A DNA stretch of 64,000 bases from Albifimbria verrucaria (lineage: Eukaryota > Ascomycota > Sordariomycetes > Hypocreales > Stachybotryaceae), in assembly GCA_020081605.1 (NCBI GenBank), contig JAHREC010000030.1, positions 682,001 to 746,000 of the forward strand, read 5' to 3'. The position numbers and the translations under genes are program-made. Position 1 is the first letter of the stretch. The number at the start of each line of letters is the position of its first letter. The notes beneath the pieces were generated by a model. The model was not told the origin of the DNA and made no database searches. It was given only the letters and a program-made list of their open reading frames with translations. This document shows, in pieces, positions 13,184-25,262 of this stretch.

Positions 13184-14966
13184 ATGGGCATCGCCAAGCT
13201 TTCCATCGCCGCCCTCGGCCTCGTGGGCGGTGCTTCCGCTGCGCTGCAGACCATCGAAATGAAGGTATGTTTTTTTACTCTCTCCAGCCGGCAACTTCGG
13301 ATGTCTCGATCGCTGACTTTTTCTTCCTCTACAGGGCCAGAAGTTCTTCTACAAGAACGGCACCCAGTTCTACATGAAGGGTATTGCCTACCAGGAGGAT
13401 GTCGGCGCCGGCGGTGCTGGTTCCATCTCCGGCAGCAAGAAGGGTGACTACACCGACCCTCTGGCCGACAAGAAGAAGTGCGCTCGTGACATCCCCTGCT
13501 CGAGGAGCTTGGCATCAACACCATCCGTACCTACGCCATTGACCCCGATGAGAACCACGACGACTGCATGAAGATGCTCGACGACGCCGGCATCTACGTC
13601 ATCTCCGATCTCTCCCAGCCCAAGATGTCCATCAACCGTGACGACCCCCAGTGGACCACCGAGCACTACGAACGCTACACCAGCGTTGTCGACGCCCTCG
13701 GCAAGTACGACAACGTCATTGGCTTCTTCGCCGGTAACGAGGTCAGCAACAACAAGACCAACACCGGTGCCTCTGCCTTCGTCAAGGCCGCCGTCCGTGA
13801 CACCAAGTCCTACGTCAAGAAGAAGTTCCCGACCGATGGCTCGGTGTCGGCTATGCCACCAACGACGATGTCGACATCCGTGCCGACATGGCCGAGTACT
13901 TCAACTGTGGTGAGGCCGATACCACCATTGACTACTGGGGCTACAACATCTACTCCTGGTGCTCTCCTAGCAACATGCAGGACTCCGGCTACGAGGGCCA
14001 GGTCGAGTTCTTCAAGAACTTCTCCATCCCCGTTTTCTTCGCAGAATACGGTTGCAACAAGGGTCCCAAGGGTGCTGACTCCCGTACTTGGGAGGAGACT
14101 GCTGCTCTGTACTCTGACGAGATGACTGATGTCTTCAGCGGTGGTATCGTCTACATGTACTTCAACGAGACCAACGACTATGGTATGCTCCCTCCTTTCA
14201 TTTCGGGCTTATTTAATTGCACCAAACTGACTCTTTTTCCAGGTGTTGTTCAGATCAAGGATAACGAGCCCGTCAAGATGACCAACTTCAAGGCCCTTGC
14301 CAAGCAGCATGCCGCTGCCAAGTCCAAGACCGTCACCAAGGATTCTTACAAGGCTGCCAACAACCCCCTGCCTCTTGCCCCGCCCAGTCTGATAACTGGA
14401 AGGTTTCTTCTGAGGCTCTCCCCTGTCCCTGACAAGAGCTTCTGCGAGTGCATGGTCAAGTCCCTCTCGTGTGTTCCCAAGTCGTCTCTCGACAACGAGG
14501 ACTTTGGCAGCGTCTTTGACTACGTCTGCGACAAGAAGAACGACAAAGACGGCCAGGTCTGCGCTGGTATTGCCAAGAAGCCCGATGTCGGTGTCTACGG
14601 CACTTACAGCATGTGCGACGACCGTCAGAAGCTTGCCTACGTTATGGACGCCTGGTACAAGAAGGGTGGCAAGAAGAGCTCTGACTGCGACTTCGACGGC
14701 AAGGCCCAGACCCAGACTGCTGAGAGCAAGAGCAACTGCAGCGACCAGCTCAAGGAGGCTGATGACCACAACAAGAAGGTCGCCACCGCTTCCTCTGCCA
14801 GCGACGCCCCTGCCACTACTGGTGGCTCCAGCTCCGGCAAGGAGGACGAGCCCGGCTTCGGTATCCGCAGCGCTCCCTCGCCCGCGTCTTCTCCATCGGC
14901 GATGTTGCCGTCGGCCTCTACATGGTCGTCGCCGTCGGTGTTGGTGCTGGCATGGCTATGCTGTAA
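13184..14966 (+). CDS. GH72 beta-1,3-glucanosyltransferase with X8 domain (Gas/Gel type), GPI-anchored
   Basis: Elongates cell-wall beta-1,3-glucan by cutting a donor chain and joining it to an acceptor, at the outer face of the plasma membrane. A signal peptide (residues 1-19, ending ASA) precedes the GH72 domain with acid/base Glu in GNEVSNN (about residue 162) and nucleophile Glu in FFAEYGCN (about 262). An X8/CBM43 Cys-rich module follows ([29 protein letters not shown]). The C-terminus is Ser/Gly-rich and ends in a hydrophobic tail ([18 protein letters not shown]), fitting a GPI signal. Introns: 13265-13334 and 14183-14242. Frame breaks at about 13493, 13836, 14393, 14424 and 14875 are mostly one-base losses in C or T runs. 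Corrected length is about 552 aa, normal for the GH72-plus subfamily. Confidence 0.94.
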
Positions 14967-16874
14967 AATGGCGATGTAAATTAAATGTTCGTGGGAACGG
15001 TGTATATGGGTCCTGGGCGGAGCAGTGCGCTTCCGCTCGCTCATGTCAGGTTGTTAACCTATCGTGAATTATTATTTATTTAGCATCGTCGGTGTTGCAT
15101 GAGTTTCACTGTGCGATTAGAACGACTAGCATTGTTTAATGGCATTTCCTTATGATTGTTACGTTTGATATCCTACCGCGCTCAGTGTGTGTGTGTGTGC
15201 TATGTATGCTGCCGATTGCTGTGACCGTCACCTCGTTTATGTATGGACGGTCGCTGCAAGACTGGGTTCACTTCAGTTGCGTACGATAATGATTGTCTTC
15301 CAAACAGGTCTGACCGTCCATGTCTTGGGGCTTTGCGGCCTCTCGCTTACCGGTTGGTGCTTGGTCGCCAAAGCGTAGCAGCAAAACAGGACCGAAGCTG
15401 TTTGTCTTTCCTATGCAAGACGGGGATATTGGCTTCTGCAGCCATCCGTAGAAGGGGCTCGTTGTCTGCACCGCGCTGCCATGTTATGTCACTGTTATGT
15501 CGTTGTTGAGCATGTTCCAAACATATAAACAAAACACATGTGGATTAATCTACGATTGAGTCAATTTCTTAGGAAATTGATCGGACATGTCGCTGAATGT
15601 GAAGCTGAGTCGGGTTGTTTGTACGGCTAGATGTCCTGGATATTGTTGATTACAGTTTTGCTGAGCTAAGCTTGTTACTTTCCCTCAACTACCTCGAATT
15701 CAAAATATTCGCAAACACATACACCACGTCTTCGGTACACAAGAACTAGGCCTACCACTCAGCCTACTGGCCCTCGGCGGGTACAGAGCTTCGTTTGGCG
15801 TGCGCACGCTCATGGGGCCTACGAAGCGTCTGTCCCCTTTAGCGTGAGACATGGAGCTCCCGGGGCGCCATGTTGATCATTCGCCTTTGGCGGCTTACCA
15901 ATGGCCTGGTTGCCGGCCAGAGAAGTCGGTTCGTGATGTTTCTTTTTGTCTCGCAGCTTCTGGACACCGTGCGTGGCCTTGTGACGGTGGCTTTGACAGA
16001 GGACGGTGACGAAGGAAAGGAGTGGTGGGAGAAGCTGGTTTGGTCCCTCTTGGGCTAGGCATAGCCAGAGCTGTCAGAGCCAGGGCTCCTCTTCTCTTTT
16101 GCACCTTGGCGTTCAATCGAAGATCGAAAGAAGAAAGAAAGCTATCAAATCAATGCAAAGCTAGCAGCGTGCCGTCGATGGACCCGGTTCGGCTCGTGGC
16201 TCGTCCCCAGCTCAGCTTAGCTCTTGAGACATCATGACCACGGAACCACCTCTCATCCGGCGCTTCGGAAACTTATTTCCCCGCTGTGATGTGATTCCAT
16301 GCATGGACCTCGAGTCTAGGAGCTTGCTGGCCTGACATCATGAGAGGGGTTTTTGTCATACTGTCTCACCTGCCACGATGGAACCCAATCACTCGGTGCC
16401 TCTCGCATTCGAATCGCCGACGAGGCCTGGCAACGGAGCAAGCAGTGTCTTGCGTAAAAGGGGGAATTACAGTGACTACACGGGTGCCGGGATCAAGGAA
16501 GATGGACCACGCCACGTCCCAATGGAAACATCGTGATATAGCCCCGTGGTCCGTGGGGTGCATATCATCGCATGTGAATCTCGTGCGTATTCACAAGGGT
16601 CTCGGAGAAAAACCACGGGCAAGACCACTTCGTCGAAAAAGGTAAATCCTGTTGCATGGGCGGTGGGATAATGCTGCCTGCCCCAATGTGCAAACTTCGT
16701 GCAAGCAGTCTCCCACTCGCACGCCTCTTACGCTTGGGATCCATAGGTTTGGGTTGCGTGGCCTCATGAACGACGACGAAAAAGTAAAGTTCCAGGAAAA
16801 TGACAACAGACGACGGAGCTATCGTGGTAATGGCCACGTTGGCAAGTTAATTTGGTGGGCAAAAGAGAAGATGT
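14967..16874. other. Intergenic region, nothing recognised
   Basis: The 3' flank of the GH72 gene, then sequence without conserved open frames. A short TG microsatellite lies at about 15186-15200. Confidence 0.55.
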
Positions 16875-16982
16875 CGACACTCACAGGATTCGAACCTGCG
16901 CGGGCGAACCCAATGCCTTGATCCGCTTCAGCTCCGAAGAGCCAGTAGCAGGGCATCGCCTTAACCACTCGGCCAAAGTGTC
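16875..16982 (-). tRNA. trnS-GCU: tRNA-Ser(GCU) with intron
   Basis: On the minus strand, 5' GACACTT pairs with 3' GAGTGTC to form the acceptor stem, followed by a D arm GGCCGAGTGGTTAAGGC typical of type II tRNAs. The anticodon stem is ATGCC/GGCAT with loop CTGCTAA, giving anticodon GCU. The loop is interrupted after position 37 by a 27-base intron (16919-16945), the standard location. A variable arm GGGTTCGCCC and a T arm GCAGG-TTCGAAT-CCTGT follow, with discriminator G. The long variable arm and anticodon identify serine. No CCA is encoded, as usual in eukaryotes. Confidence 0.95.
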
Positions 16983-17611
16983 TTACGATGTGAAGGGGCG
17001 ACGGTATTCAACTTGTGAACTGCACTCGTGGTTCGATGAAGATTGTCGGCGTTGATATCGAAGCTCTCACGCACACCCCTTCCTTCTGGTCTTGTTCCTA
17101 AGACCTCTATGCATAACCCACTGACCCCTCGGCAGATGGGGGCCTTCCGCGTACCCATTTCCCGGGTCTTACTGTCCACGGATGTGATGGCAGAGTATCT
17201 CGGGCAGAAAGCACGTAGCCGAGGGATTTTCGTCCTCGAGCCTCTGTCTGTAGTAAGCCCGCCAGAGTCGCAGTGCTTTGTTGTTTTGTCCCGATATTCT
17301 TGCCATTCTAGTGGACGGACCAAGCCCGAAGATGCTTTGCCTTATCTTGTATTGACTCTCAACCCTGATGAACTCGGGGATTTGTTGTCTCTGTCACCCG
17401 ATCTGCTTTGGCTTTCCCACGAAACCTTCTTTCCTTGCATCTCTACTAAGGTATATAACGGTCGATGCCACCTGGTCTCTACCGAGACACTCTTCTGTAT
17501 CATCATCACACTCTTTAACCCCTGAAGAGACCTTCACATACGCCTTCATCTTCGACAGTGTGACTGCCCCTGCTCGGTCTCTGCTGTCACGGTGGTGAGT
17601 GAGGGTGTGAT
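16983..17611. other. Intergenic region, nothing recognised
   Basis: Upstream flank of the tRNA gene and promoter side of the following plus-strand gene. A 160-codon open frame at 17043-17525 has no recognisable motif and is not called. Confidence 0.5.
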
Positions 17612-18534
17612 ATGGCCATTAACGACGGATATCCCCAGTGGTGCGACCCCGAAAAGGACCGCCGTGAGGAGCTTCAGCGTGCGTGCGACGAGCTGAACGG
17701 GAGCATTCACGGGCACTTTAGTGATATACGGCAGATCCTGGTTCGAAGTGGCAGGATGGAGTCTAATGGGAGCTCTAGACCGACGGGTCATCAGGAGACT
17801 ACTGCACTGAGAGACCTGTCAAGGAGGAGGACTGAACCCGAGGCCAAGGACTGGTGGAAAATGCGTGCGCCGTCTTCTATACCTCCAAGACGTTCTGAAG
17901 GGTCTTTGAATAGCAAATACCGCGTGGAGAAACTACCGGCTTTGAGCTCGCGGTATCTCCCGTGCCACGGACACGAGCAGAGTACTCGAATCCAGTGCGA
18001 CTGCGATCTATCATGTCATCGCGTTCTCTACGCCATGATAACCTCACCAAGTCGAACAAACTGCCGGCGACGTCCAAGGGCTACAGGTCCATCAGCGTCC
18101 CTGTGCGGTTCGACTCGGCCGAAGCGTGTACCCGCCCTAGCACCGGCTCGACGTCCGCCAACACAGCTGTGTTTAGCTCTGCCAGCGCGGCTTCTACGGT
18201 CCCGACTGAGCGGTCTCCATCTCCGTCTTTGAGTGACAGCGATTACTCTGATTACTCTGACGATGACGATAATTCGACGGAGTGTACATGGGCGGCTACT
18301 ACTCCGCCACTACCTACAAATCCTTTCTCGGAGAAGAACGGCGGTACAGACAACCCTTTCGGTCGGTGCGGACAGTGCCGTAGCAAGGGTGAGCAGCAGA
18401 GATGCGTGCTCCCTCCGCCACCGTGGCATTGGGGCTACGAGCGGTATGCATGCGAGACGTGTTCTAACAGTGGGGCTGCTGTGACAACCTGCCTGGGCTG
18501 TGGGAAGAGCGGAGGTAAACTGAATCAAAATTGA
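17612..18534 (+). CDS. Acidic Ser-rich protein with C-terminal Cys-rich (zinc-ribbon-like) module
   Basis: About 307 aa once a single missing base near 17950 is allowed for. The first part (MAINDGYPQWCDPEKDRREE) is hydrophilic. The middle is low-complexity, including an acidic/Tyr stretch SDSDYSDYSDDDDNSTE at about residues 205-225. The C-terminus carries seven cysteines in the order CGQC, then a single Cys in QRCVLPPPPWHWG, then CETC, and finally CLGCGKSGG, which looks like a compact metal-binding knuckle. Three CxxC pairs plus the conserved-looking PPPPWHWG segment suggest a structured zinc-binding tail on a disordered body. I do not recognise the family. There is no signal peptide, so it is probably cytosolic or nuclear. 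Confidence 0.65.
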
Positions 18535-19468
18535 ACGTAATAAAAGGGACAGTCTAATCGTGTACGATGTGGTTTCTTTGTGTTGAGGGTGCTGCATAGT
18601 CGGCGGTGCATCGGGGCTGGGGAAACTTCATTTGTTTGTGTTACATTGGCGAATGGATTTGGCTTTCATACATGCATTATACGGTTTGGAACGGGACTAC
18701 TCGCATCTGGAGATTGGAGTGTATATAAACGTTTCATGCGCTTTAATATAGGGGGAAAGAATTTGTTGAGGAGGCAGCAATGCCGATTGAAGGAGTTGGT
18801 TGGACAACCAAAAGGGTTGTACAAGATGTATGCAAGTCAGCACACGGGACAGTTTGTTTAACTCAACCAGAAGCAGGCATAATCTTCTAATGTAGTAAAC
18901 TAAGATTGGGTGATTTTGCAAAGTCTGAGTTCAGCTGAGTCTATCCGAATTAACCTCGCCGTGCGCCCCATTTCCATCGAGGCCCTGCATGGCCAAGCAT
19001 TATACCGGAGAAGAAACAGCGTTAGCGAGACAAGCCTCATTTCGTTGGCTTGACGCTCCCGAAGCCACGGGACCGGCATCGGCATTGACTTATTGCCGCA
19101 GCTGAGCCTCAGCCCTTTGAGGTTTCGGTCAGCTGTGCTCCCAACTAAGCATATTCTCTCCCCGTCCCCACTCGAAGAGCCGGCGTGGTGCTGCTGCAAG
19201 ACTAGGCCAAGACCCTTTTACCTTATTTCCTGTGGCCCGGGCTCCATTCCTCAGAGACTATGTACATGAGTTTCCTCGGTCGCAACCCGGATCGTTCCGA
19301 CGTGTTGGTCAGGCCGGACGCCGACGACCCACGAGAGCTGGGCGCTTGGCGTATATGATGCGTCGAGTCTTTACAACTGGACGGGCTCAGGCCCATGCCC
19401 ATGCGTTCTGTGGCCACTGGCATGGATGCTACCACATGTGAGCGGACCGGGGCTAAACCGCATCCATC

Positions 19469-19477
19469 TTATCAGAT
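19469..19477 (-). promoter_or_regulatory. Candidate SreA-type GATA site (ATCTGATAA), distal
   Basis: The plus strand reads TTATCAGAT, whose reverse complement ATCTGATAA matches the extended ATCWGATAA motif known for the fungal iron-repression GATA factor family (SreA/Urbs1/Fep1). It lies about 870 bp before the ATG of a siderophore transporter, the type of gene this factor represses under iron sufficiency. Confidence 0.5.
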
Positions 19478-19527
19478 CCTTGGGGCAGGCAGTGGTCCCG
19501 GATCAGATTACGGGCTCCGCACCAATC

Positions 19528-19536
19528 TTATCAGAT
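19528..19536 (-). promoter_or_regulatory. Candidate SreA-type GATA site (ATCTGATAA), proximal
   Basis: A second exact ATCTGATAA on the minus strand, 59 bp from the first and in the same orientation, about 810 bp before the transporter ATG. Both copies share the wider context ATCTTATCAGAT. Paired sites are common in iron-regulated fungal promoters. Confidence 0.5.
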
Positions 19537-20343
19537 GGAACCATCATTGGATCACCACTCGGGCCCGACATGGTCTATGGTGGATCGGCCCAAACCAAAC
19601 TACGAGTGAGCGACTTTGCATCGGGCGGGTTCTAACCAGGATTGTGAAAATTTTCTCTACTCACGGTAGGGCTCCGCCTTTGTCTATCTGCGGTTGAGGT
19701 CTTGTTGCTGGGCGGATTGATGCTGCGGTGACGGAGTTTCTACATTGTTGTGTATAGAGGACAAGCTCTGCTTCGGTGAGAACTGTTCGAAGCTCACAGC
19801 ATAGTCAGCTCGTGAAGCAATACCCCGAAGCCTGTTATCGACATCCACACATGATCCCCAACTGCCATGCCGTCCTGCGGCCAATTTGCCCGCTCGATCC
19901 ACAAACGCCATCCCTTCCACACCATCATGCCACCCTCACCCACCCACCCACAACCCGATGCTTGACATCCTTGCCCGCCTTAACGTTGCATTCTGCCGGC
20001 CCTGCAGAGGCAATTGCCTCTCGCCCATGGCCGATCCACCAGTCCTGAGTGGCAAGCTCGCCCCCACAGCCCTGGCGTTCCCACTGCTCTCGATCCCTCG
20101 GAGACTGTTCGAAAAGCTAGTAGCTAATGGTGTCGACGCACCAAGTGGGCGACATCGGGCCCGGGTTACGCTTTTCGGTGTGGAACCGCTCTCGGCCTTG
20201 CTTGGCCCAGTTCTGCTGTGCTTCCCATAAAGGGTATGGACGAGCCGATCTCCTGCGCTCTGTCCTCCTCATCCCTCCTCATTCTTCTCTGCAAGCAAGG
20301 TCCGGTCCGTCGTCAGCTATCCTCGAGACCAGAATAACCAGCC

Positions 20344-22378
20344 ATGGCGACCATGGTGCAGACCGTTCCGGCAACCGCCGATGAGAAGCGTCCTACCGTT
20401 GTCGACACGGAGAAGAGCGGCGGCGTTCGCAGCTCCGACGAGAACTTCAGCGACTCGGACGCCAAGTCAGAGGAGTTCCAGGATGGTGTCCAGCGTGTGC
20501 GTGCCGTCACCGCTGTCTGGAGCAAGCGGTCTCTTTGGTTGATGTTTGCCTTGTAAGTCAAACCGGTTCTGCGAATCCCTTCGTTTTGCAACCTGCTAAC
20601 GCCAATTGGCCAGGCTTTACCTGGTTTCCTTCGTTGACTCCTGCTCGTCTCCGTTCAGGGCTCCCTCAACCCCTACATCACATCCAGCTTCCACAAGCAC
20701 GGTCTCCTGACCAGCGTCAGCGTTGTCGCTACCATTCTCAGCGGCTGCTGTACCCTGACCCTGGCCAAGATCATTGACATCTGGGGCCGTATCGAGGGTT
20801 TCATTTTCATGCTTGTCCTCGTCGTCGTCAGTCTCATCATGAAGGCTACTTGCAAGAACATGGAGACCTACGTCGGTGCCCACACCCTGTACTGGACCGG
20901 CCACATTGGCTTGATGGTGAGTTGAATCGATATTGCCCTATGTGACAGGTTGTTAACGAATATGTAGTACGTTCTCGACATCATGCTCGCCGATATGACT
21001 ACGCTCAAGAACCGAATGATCATCATTGGTATCAACAACACCCCAACATTGCTACCACCTTTGCTGGTCCCAAGATTGCCGAACTCTTCTACAACAACTT
21101 GAACTTCCGCTGGGCTTTTGGTGCTTTCGCCATTATGCTGGTCGGCGTCTGCCTGCCCGTCATGGTCATGATGCTCCTCCTCCAGCGCAAGGCTGACAAG
21201 GCTGGTCTCCTCCAGAAGACTGAGTCTGGCCGCACTTGGGTCCAGTCAATCTGGTACTACACTGTCCAGTTTGATGGTACGTCCCCGATCATCTGATTTG
21301 ACAGCCGTGAACTAACAATATTGCAGCTGCTGGTATCCTGCTCATCACTGCTACCTTTGTCCTCATTCTCCTGCCCTTCAACATTGCTGCTTATGCCCCC
21401 AAGGGCTGGGCCAGCGGCTACATCATTGCCATGGAGGTTCTGGGAGTTGCCTGCATGGCCTTCTTTTATATCTGGGAGAGCAAGTTTGCGCCTGTCCAGT
21501 TCCTCCCTGGAAGTATCTCAAGGAGCGTACCATTATTGGATCATGCCTGCTTTATGCTGTCATGTTTGTTTCCACCTTGTAAGTTGTCACTCAGTCAAAT
21601 ATGGTTGTAGCTCGAAACTGACCGTACACAGTTCCTGGAACAGCTACTTCGGATCCTACCTGCAGGTTGTGCACCGACTGGACATTACCTCAGCCGGTTA
21701 TGTCCTGAACGCCTTCTCTCTCACCTCTTACATCTTCTCTCCCCTGTTCGGCGTGTAAGTTGCCTCGCAAACGGTCTATAAATGATTAACTTGCTGACCC
21801 TGTTATAGTCTGATCAGCTACACTGGACGCTACAAGTGGGCTGCCTACATTGGTGTCCCCTTCATGCTCCTCGGCACTGCTCTCCTCATCCCCTTCCGTC
21901 AGCCCGACACCAAGGTCGGCATCCTCGTCATGACCCAGATCTTCGTCGGTTTCGGTAGCGGCCTGTTCGCGACCTGCGGTCAGATCGCTGTCCAGGTGCC
22001 CGTCACCCACCAGGAGATTGCCGTCGTTTCCGCCATCTTTAATCTGTTCGGCTCGATCGGTGCCTCAATCGGCAGCGCCATCGCTGGTGCCATGTGGACC
22101 AACATCCTGCCTGGTGAGCTGCTGAAGCGTCTCCCCGAGGCCAGCAAGGACCAGGCCGCGGCCATCTTTGGCGACATGGTGCTCCAGATGTCTTTCGCTG
22201 ACGGCACCCCGAGCGTGATGCCGTTGTGGGTGCGTATGCCCATGTGCAGAGGAAGATGGTCATCGCTGGCGCTGCGTTCATGCCTCTGTGTGCTCTTTCG
22301 ATCATTCTCTGGAAGAATGTCAACATCAACAAGCTGGAGAAGGAGAAGGGAACCCAGACTAAGGGTAACGTTTGGTAG
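20344..22378 (+). CDS. Siderophore iron transporter, MFS SIT family
   Basis: Proton-coupled importer of ferric siderophores, expected in the plasma membrane or endosomes. A hydrophilic N-terminus (about 65 residues, Ser/Asp-rich) is followed by many hydrophobic segments spread over the whole length, consistent with the 14-TM SIT family. Family-like stretches include GSLNPYITSSFHKH, HTLYWTGHIGL and SWNSYFGSYLQVVHRL. Six exons with five introns of 50-61 bp (20553-20613, 20917-20967, 21277-21326, 21579-21631, 21755-21808), all canonical. Four C runs are one base short (20640, 21041-21044, 21505-21507, 22207-22210); the restored length is 589 aa, normal for the family. Two SreA-like sites lie upstream. 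No siderophore synthetase is next to it, so it may take up foreign or distantly encoded siderophores. Confidence 0.9.
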
Positions 22379-23086
22379 AGAAAAAATCGGTGCTGAGATG
22401 GGTGGATAAAGTTATATGCGAATAATGTTAATGTTCAACAAGTTTCAACTCGAGATATATGCCAATGAAACGGACTCTTTAATCTGCGAGATCTTATAAA
22501 CAGTGAATGCTTGGTATGCTCGTATAAAAAGAACCCCAAAGTATTAAAACCTCTTATTTCTGTAACCGATTGCTATTATCGGTTTGTATGCCTCATGTAT
22601 ATGCTTTGTTGATATGCCTTATTTATATGCCCCAATTATATAACCTTTTTCTATGGTTAATTCCTAGTTATTTTCTCTAGTTTGTCTTAAATGTATTAAC
22701 TAATGTCAATTGTGGGCTATAATAAGGCAACCTAAGAGCTCTTGTTCCACGGACAGAAGAGTGAAGAAAGATATATCATTAGTTTAAATTGCACTGCCTG
22801 TGAAGAACCGAAGATGAGATCAGAATCCAATCGAGTAACGATAGATGTTGAAGGATTAAACGCGCGAACATAAGCTAGATAAAGATATGGAGCACACCGA
22901 GCTTCTCCTCATGCATAGGACAACAAAAGCATACATACAGCGACTACGACTCCCACGTTGACGCACAATACGTGTATTCTCTAGATATTCATAATTGTAA
23001 AAGCAACATCCGTAATGATAGCAACAGAAGTAAAGAAGCATAACCGCAGAAGAACAACGGTATTCCCAGCATGACCGTTATTTACC
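22379..23086. other. AT-rich intergenic region between convergent genes
   Basis: The shared 3' flank of two convergent genes. At 22580-22640 the hexamer TATGCC recurs several times (tatgcctcatg, gatatgcctta, tatatgcccc) in AT-rich sequence. No gene seen. Confidence 0.55.
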
Positions 23087-24446
23087 TTACTCAGTACCAG
23101 ATTGATGGACCATCTTTCCCTTGACAAAGACTTGCGCAATGTTTCTGTCATCTCCAGTCATGACGTACTTTTCGAAAATCGTTTTTGTCAAGTCAGCTTC
23201 CTCCACTGGCGTATTGATACCGTTTCTCTCTGCCCGCATGTCTACAAGCAATGCATCGAACTGTTTCCCGGTTTGGAAGTTGCCAATCGTGTGACCCCAT
23301 CCGACAACGTTGGCTCCGCCCAGCGTTGCCATATGGAAGACCTCGTCCAGGGTTAGGGCAGCATCTACATCACGGCTCTGCACAGCACGAGCGTTGGATG
23401 CGATGAGGGTATGGCGCATCGAGTCAAGCATGGAGGATGAGTAGCCCCACCGCAGTCGGTCCCCAGCCCTACATGGATGCCGCAGCGCAGGAACTGGCGT
23501 ACCGGAGCGGCCATGAAACCACCCCGACAGTCATGTTGGCTGTAGGGCAGTGGGCAATGCCACATTGTTGCTGTTGGAGTACCTGCAGATCGTACTGCGT
23601 CACGAGGGTACAGTGGGCAAGAATAGTCCGCGGCGTGAGCAAGCCGAAGTAATTGTACAAATCAGCTTCGTTGGAAAAGTTTGGAAACAAGTCCAAAGTG
23701 GTCGAAACCTCTTGCTGGGCCTCGGTGAAGTGTGTCTGCACAGCTAGAGAGGGGTCTGCGCGGGCCATGGCACCAAGACCCGCAAGCAGTTCTGGGGTGC
23801 AGGAGATGGCGAAGCGGGGGTCAAAACAGGACGGATGAGATCTCCTCGGGGTTGGCAGCTCTGATGAACTGGATGCAATCAGCCGTATCGGCGAGAGACA
23901 TGTCGGCGGACTCATCGCGGCAGTAATCCGGAGAGTTGCGGTCCATGTTGCATTTGCCAATGAGGGCCCTCTGGCCCCTCTTGACACAAGCGGCAGCGAG
24001 GACCTTGGTCGCATCTGCGTGGAGAGAGCCGTAGTAACTGGCCGTGGTGACTCCTGACGCAGCATCCCTTGGACAAGCAGGTGGTAGACACGCTCTGCGT
24101 GGGCTACATCCCGAAAGCGCGCCTCGTTGGGAAAGGTGACCTCTGCCAGCCAGTCGAGGATATGCATGCTCTGACCGAGGCCACGCTGAGTCCATTGAGG
24201 TGCGTGGTTATGCGTATCAACGAATCCAGGGATCAAAAACTGTCCAGGGGCAAGGCGTCGTACGGGATAAGACGCGAGGCCAAGCGAGGAGAGCGTCTCG
24301 GGCAGCTCATCGAGAGACAGGTGGTGCCCAATAGCGGTGATGGTGCCGGAGGCGTCCACCGAGATAAAGGCATCCTCGAGGATCTCGAGCTTGGAAGGGC
24401 TCAGAGAATGAATGATAGTGCCGTAGTAAATGACAGGACCCGACAT
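23087..24446 (-). CDS. GUD1: Guanine deaminase
   Basis: Hydrolyses guanine to xanthine and ammonia in purine salvage and catabolism. It is an amidohydrolase-superfamily enzyme with a zinc site. Motifs in order: PGFVDTHNHAPQ (two His ligands), the guanine-deaminase-like YYGSLHADATKVLAAAC and GKCNMDRNSPDYCRDESA, QTHFTEAQQEV (His), ILAHCTLV (His), GIAHCPTANMTVG and GLGTDCGG (Asp). The C-terminus follows the family pattern: GGANVVGWGHTIGNFQTGKQFDAL. It is an intronless single exon. Four frame breaks at 24066-24068, about 23825, 23522-23525 and 23445-23448 are at homopolymers; corrected length is about 454 aa, typical. The start MSGPVIYYGTIIHS matches the family's beta-strand beginning. Confidence 0.92.
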
Positions 24447-25262
24447 TTCTCAGTATCGTGGTGAAGGTTGTTCAAGGTGTAAGTTGAGACCAAGGTTGAG
24501 CTTGAGCTAGCTAGCCCAGCGACAGTTACTTATATCCATCCATCTGGGCGGAAGCGGCAGGCAACCAAGACCCCCATGAAGAAGGTTCGAATGAAAACCC
24601 ACGATGGGCCCTGGCGTAATGGCAAAGCCACAAAATGCCAACTTGAAGCATTCACAACATGTAAGAGGCCAATTGAGAGATTGCATGCAACGATGATGGG
24701 TGGTTGTGCGGCAAGTTATAGAAACTCCGGCGGAGCTTATGTAACCCCGGATTAACCAACTTTCTGGCCCTGCTTCTGATTCTGATTCTGCCTTGTCAAC
24801 TTTCTATATTCATCTGGCACCGGCATCTGTATTTGCATCTCGTCTGGAATAACCGGAGCCTGCATCCACTTCAGCCCTACGTAGAACTTCTGATCAATCC
24901 CCGACGGATTTCCATGCCGCCTCGCCCAGCTTCAGTGGTAAGTCAAATTAGTTCCCGGCTGACGACATGATCCCACGTCCAATCGCAGTGCCTCAAACAG
25001 GTTTCAGAAAGGCAGTGATGAGAAGTATTTGTAAATTTCAAACGATTGAGCTCGCCCGGCCAGGATATTAAGCAGCTTTCCGTTCGCTGATCGTACAGTA
25101 CATGTCTATGCTATGCAAATGCCCGTTCCCCAAATCCCGAAGAAACCCACAAGACAAAGGAAATAGTCCGAAATACCCGATTTCCGATCATGTTCAACAT
25201 TGCTATTCCCCGCAGTCTGAGTTACACTCCGCAATCCCTAAATAGAAAACCCTGGCTGTGGC
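24447..25262. other. Intergenic region, promoter of the guanine deaminase
   Basis: Holds the minus-strand promoter of the guanine deaminase and the 3' flank of the next gene. I looked for paired CGG-type purine-activator sites and saw only an imperfect palindrome ctccggcggag near 24726. No gene. Confidence 0.5.

Larger units (their letters stand above)
18535..20343. other. Intergenic region and promoter of the siderophore transporter
   Basis: No gene recognised. The important content is a pair of extended GATA motifs at 19469-19477 and 19528-19536, annotated separately. A stretch at 20250-20340 just before the start codon is C/T-rich, like a fungal 5' leader. Confidence 0.6.

Noticed and set aside
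17043..17525. 160-codon frame upstream of the Cys-rich gene
   Set aside because: No motif, unremarkable composition and no splice support; treated as chance.
23087..24446. Guanine deaminase as a pseudogene
   Set aside because: Each break is at a homopolymer and the corrected frame keeps all metal ligands, so sequence error is more likely than decay.
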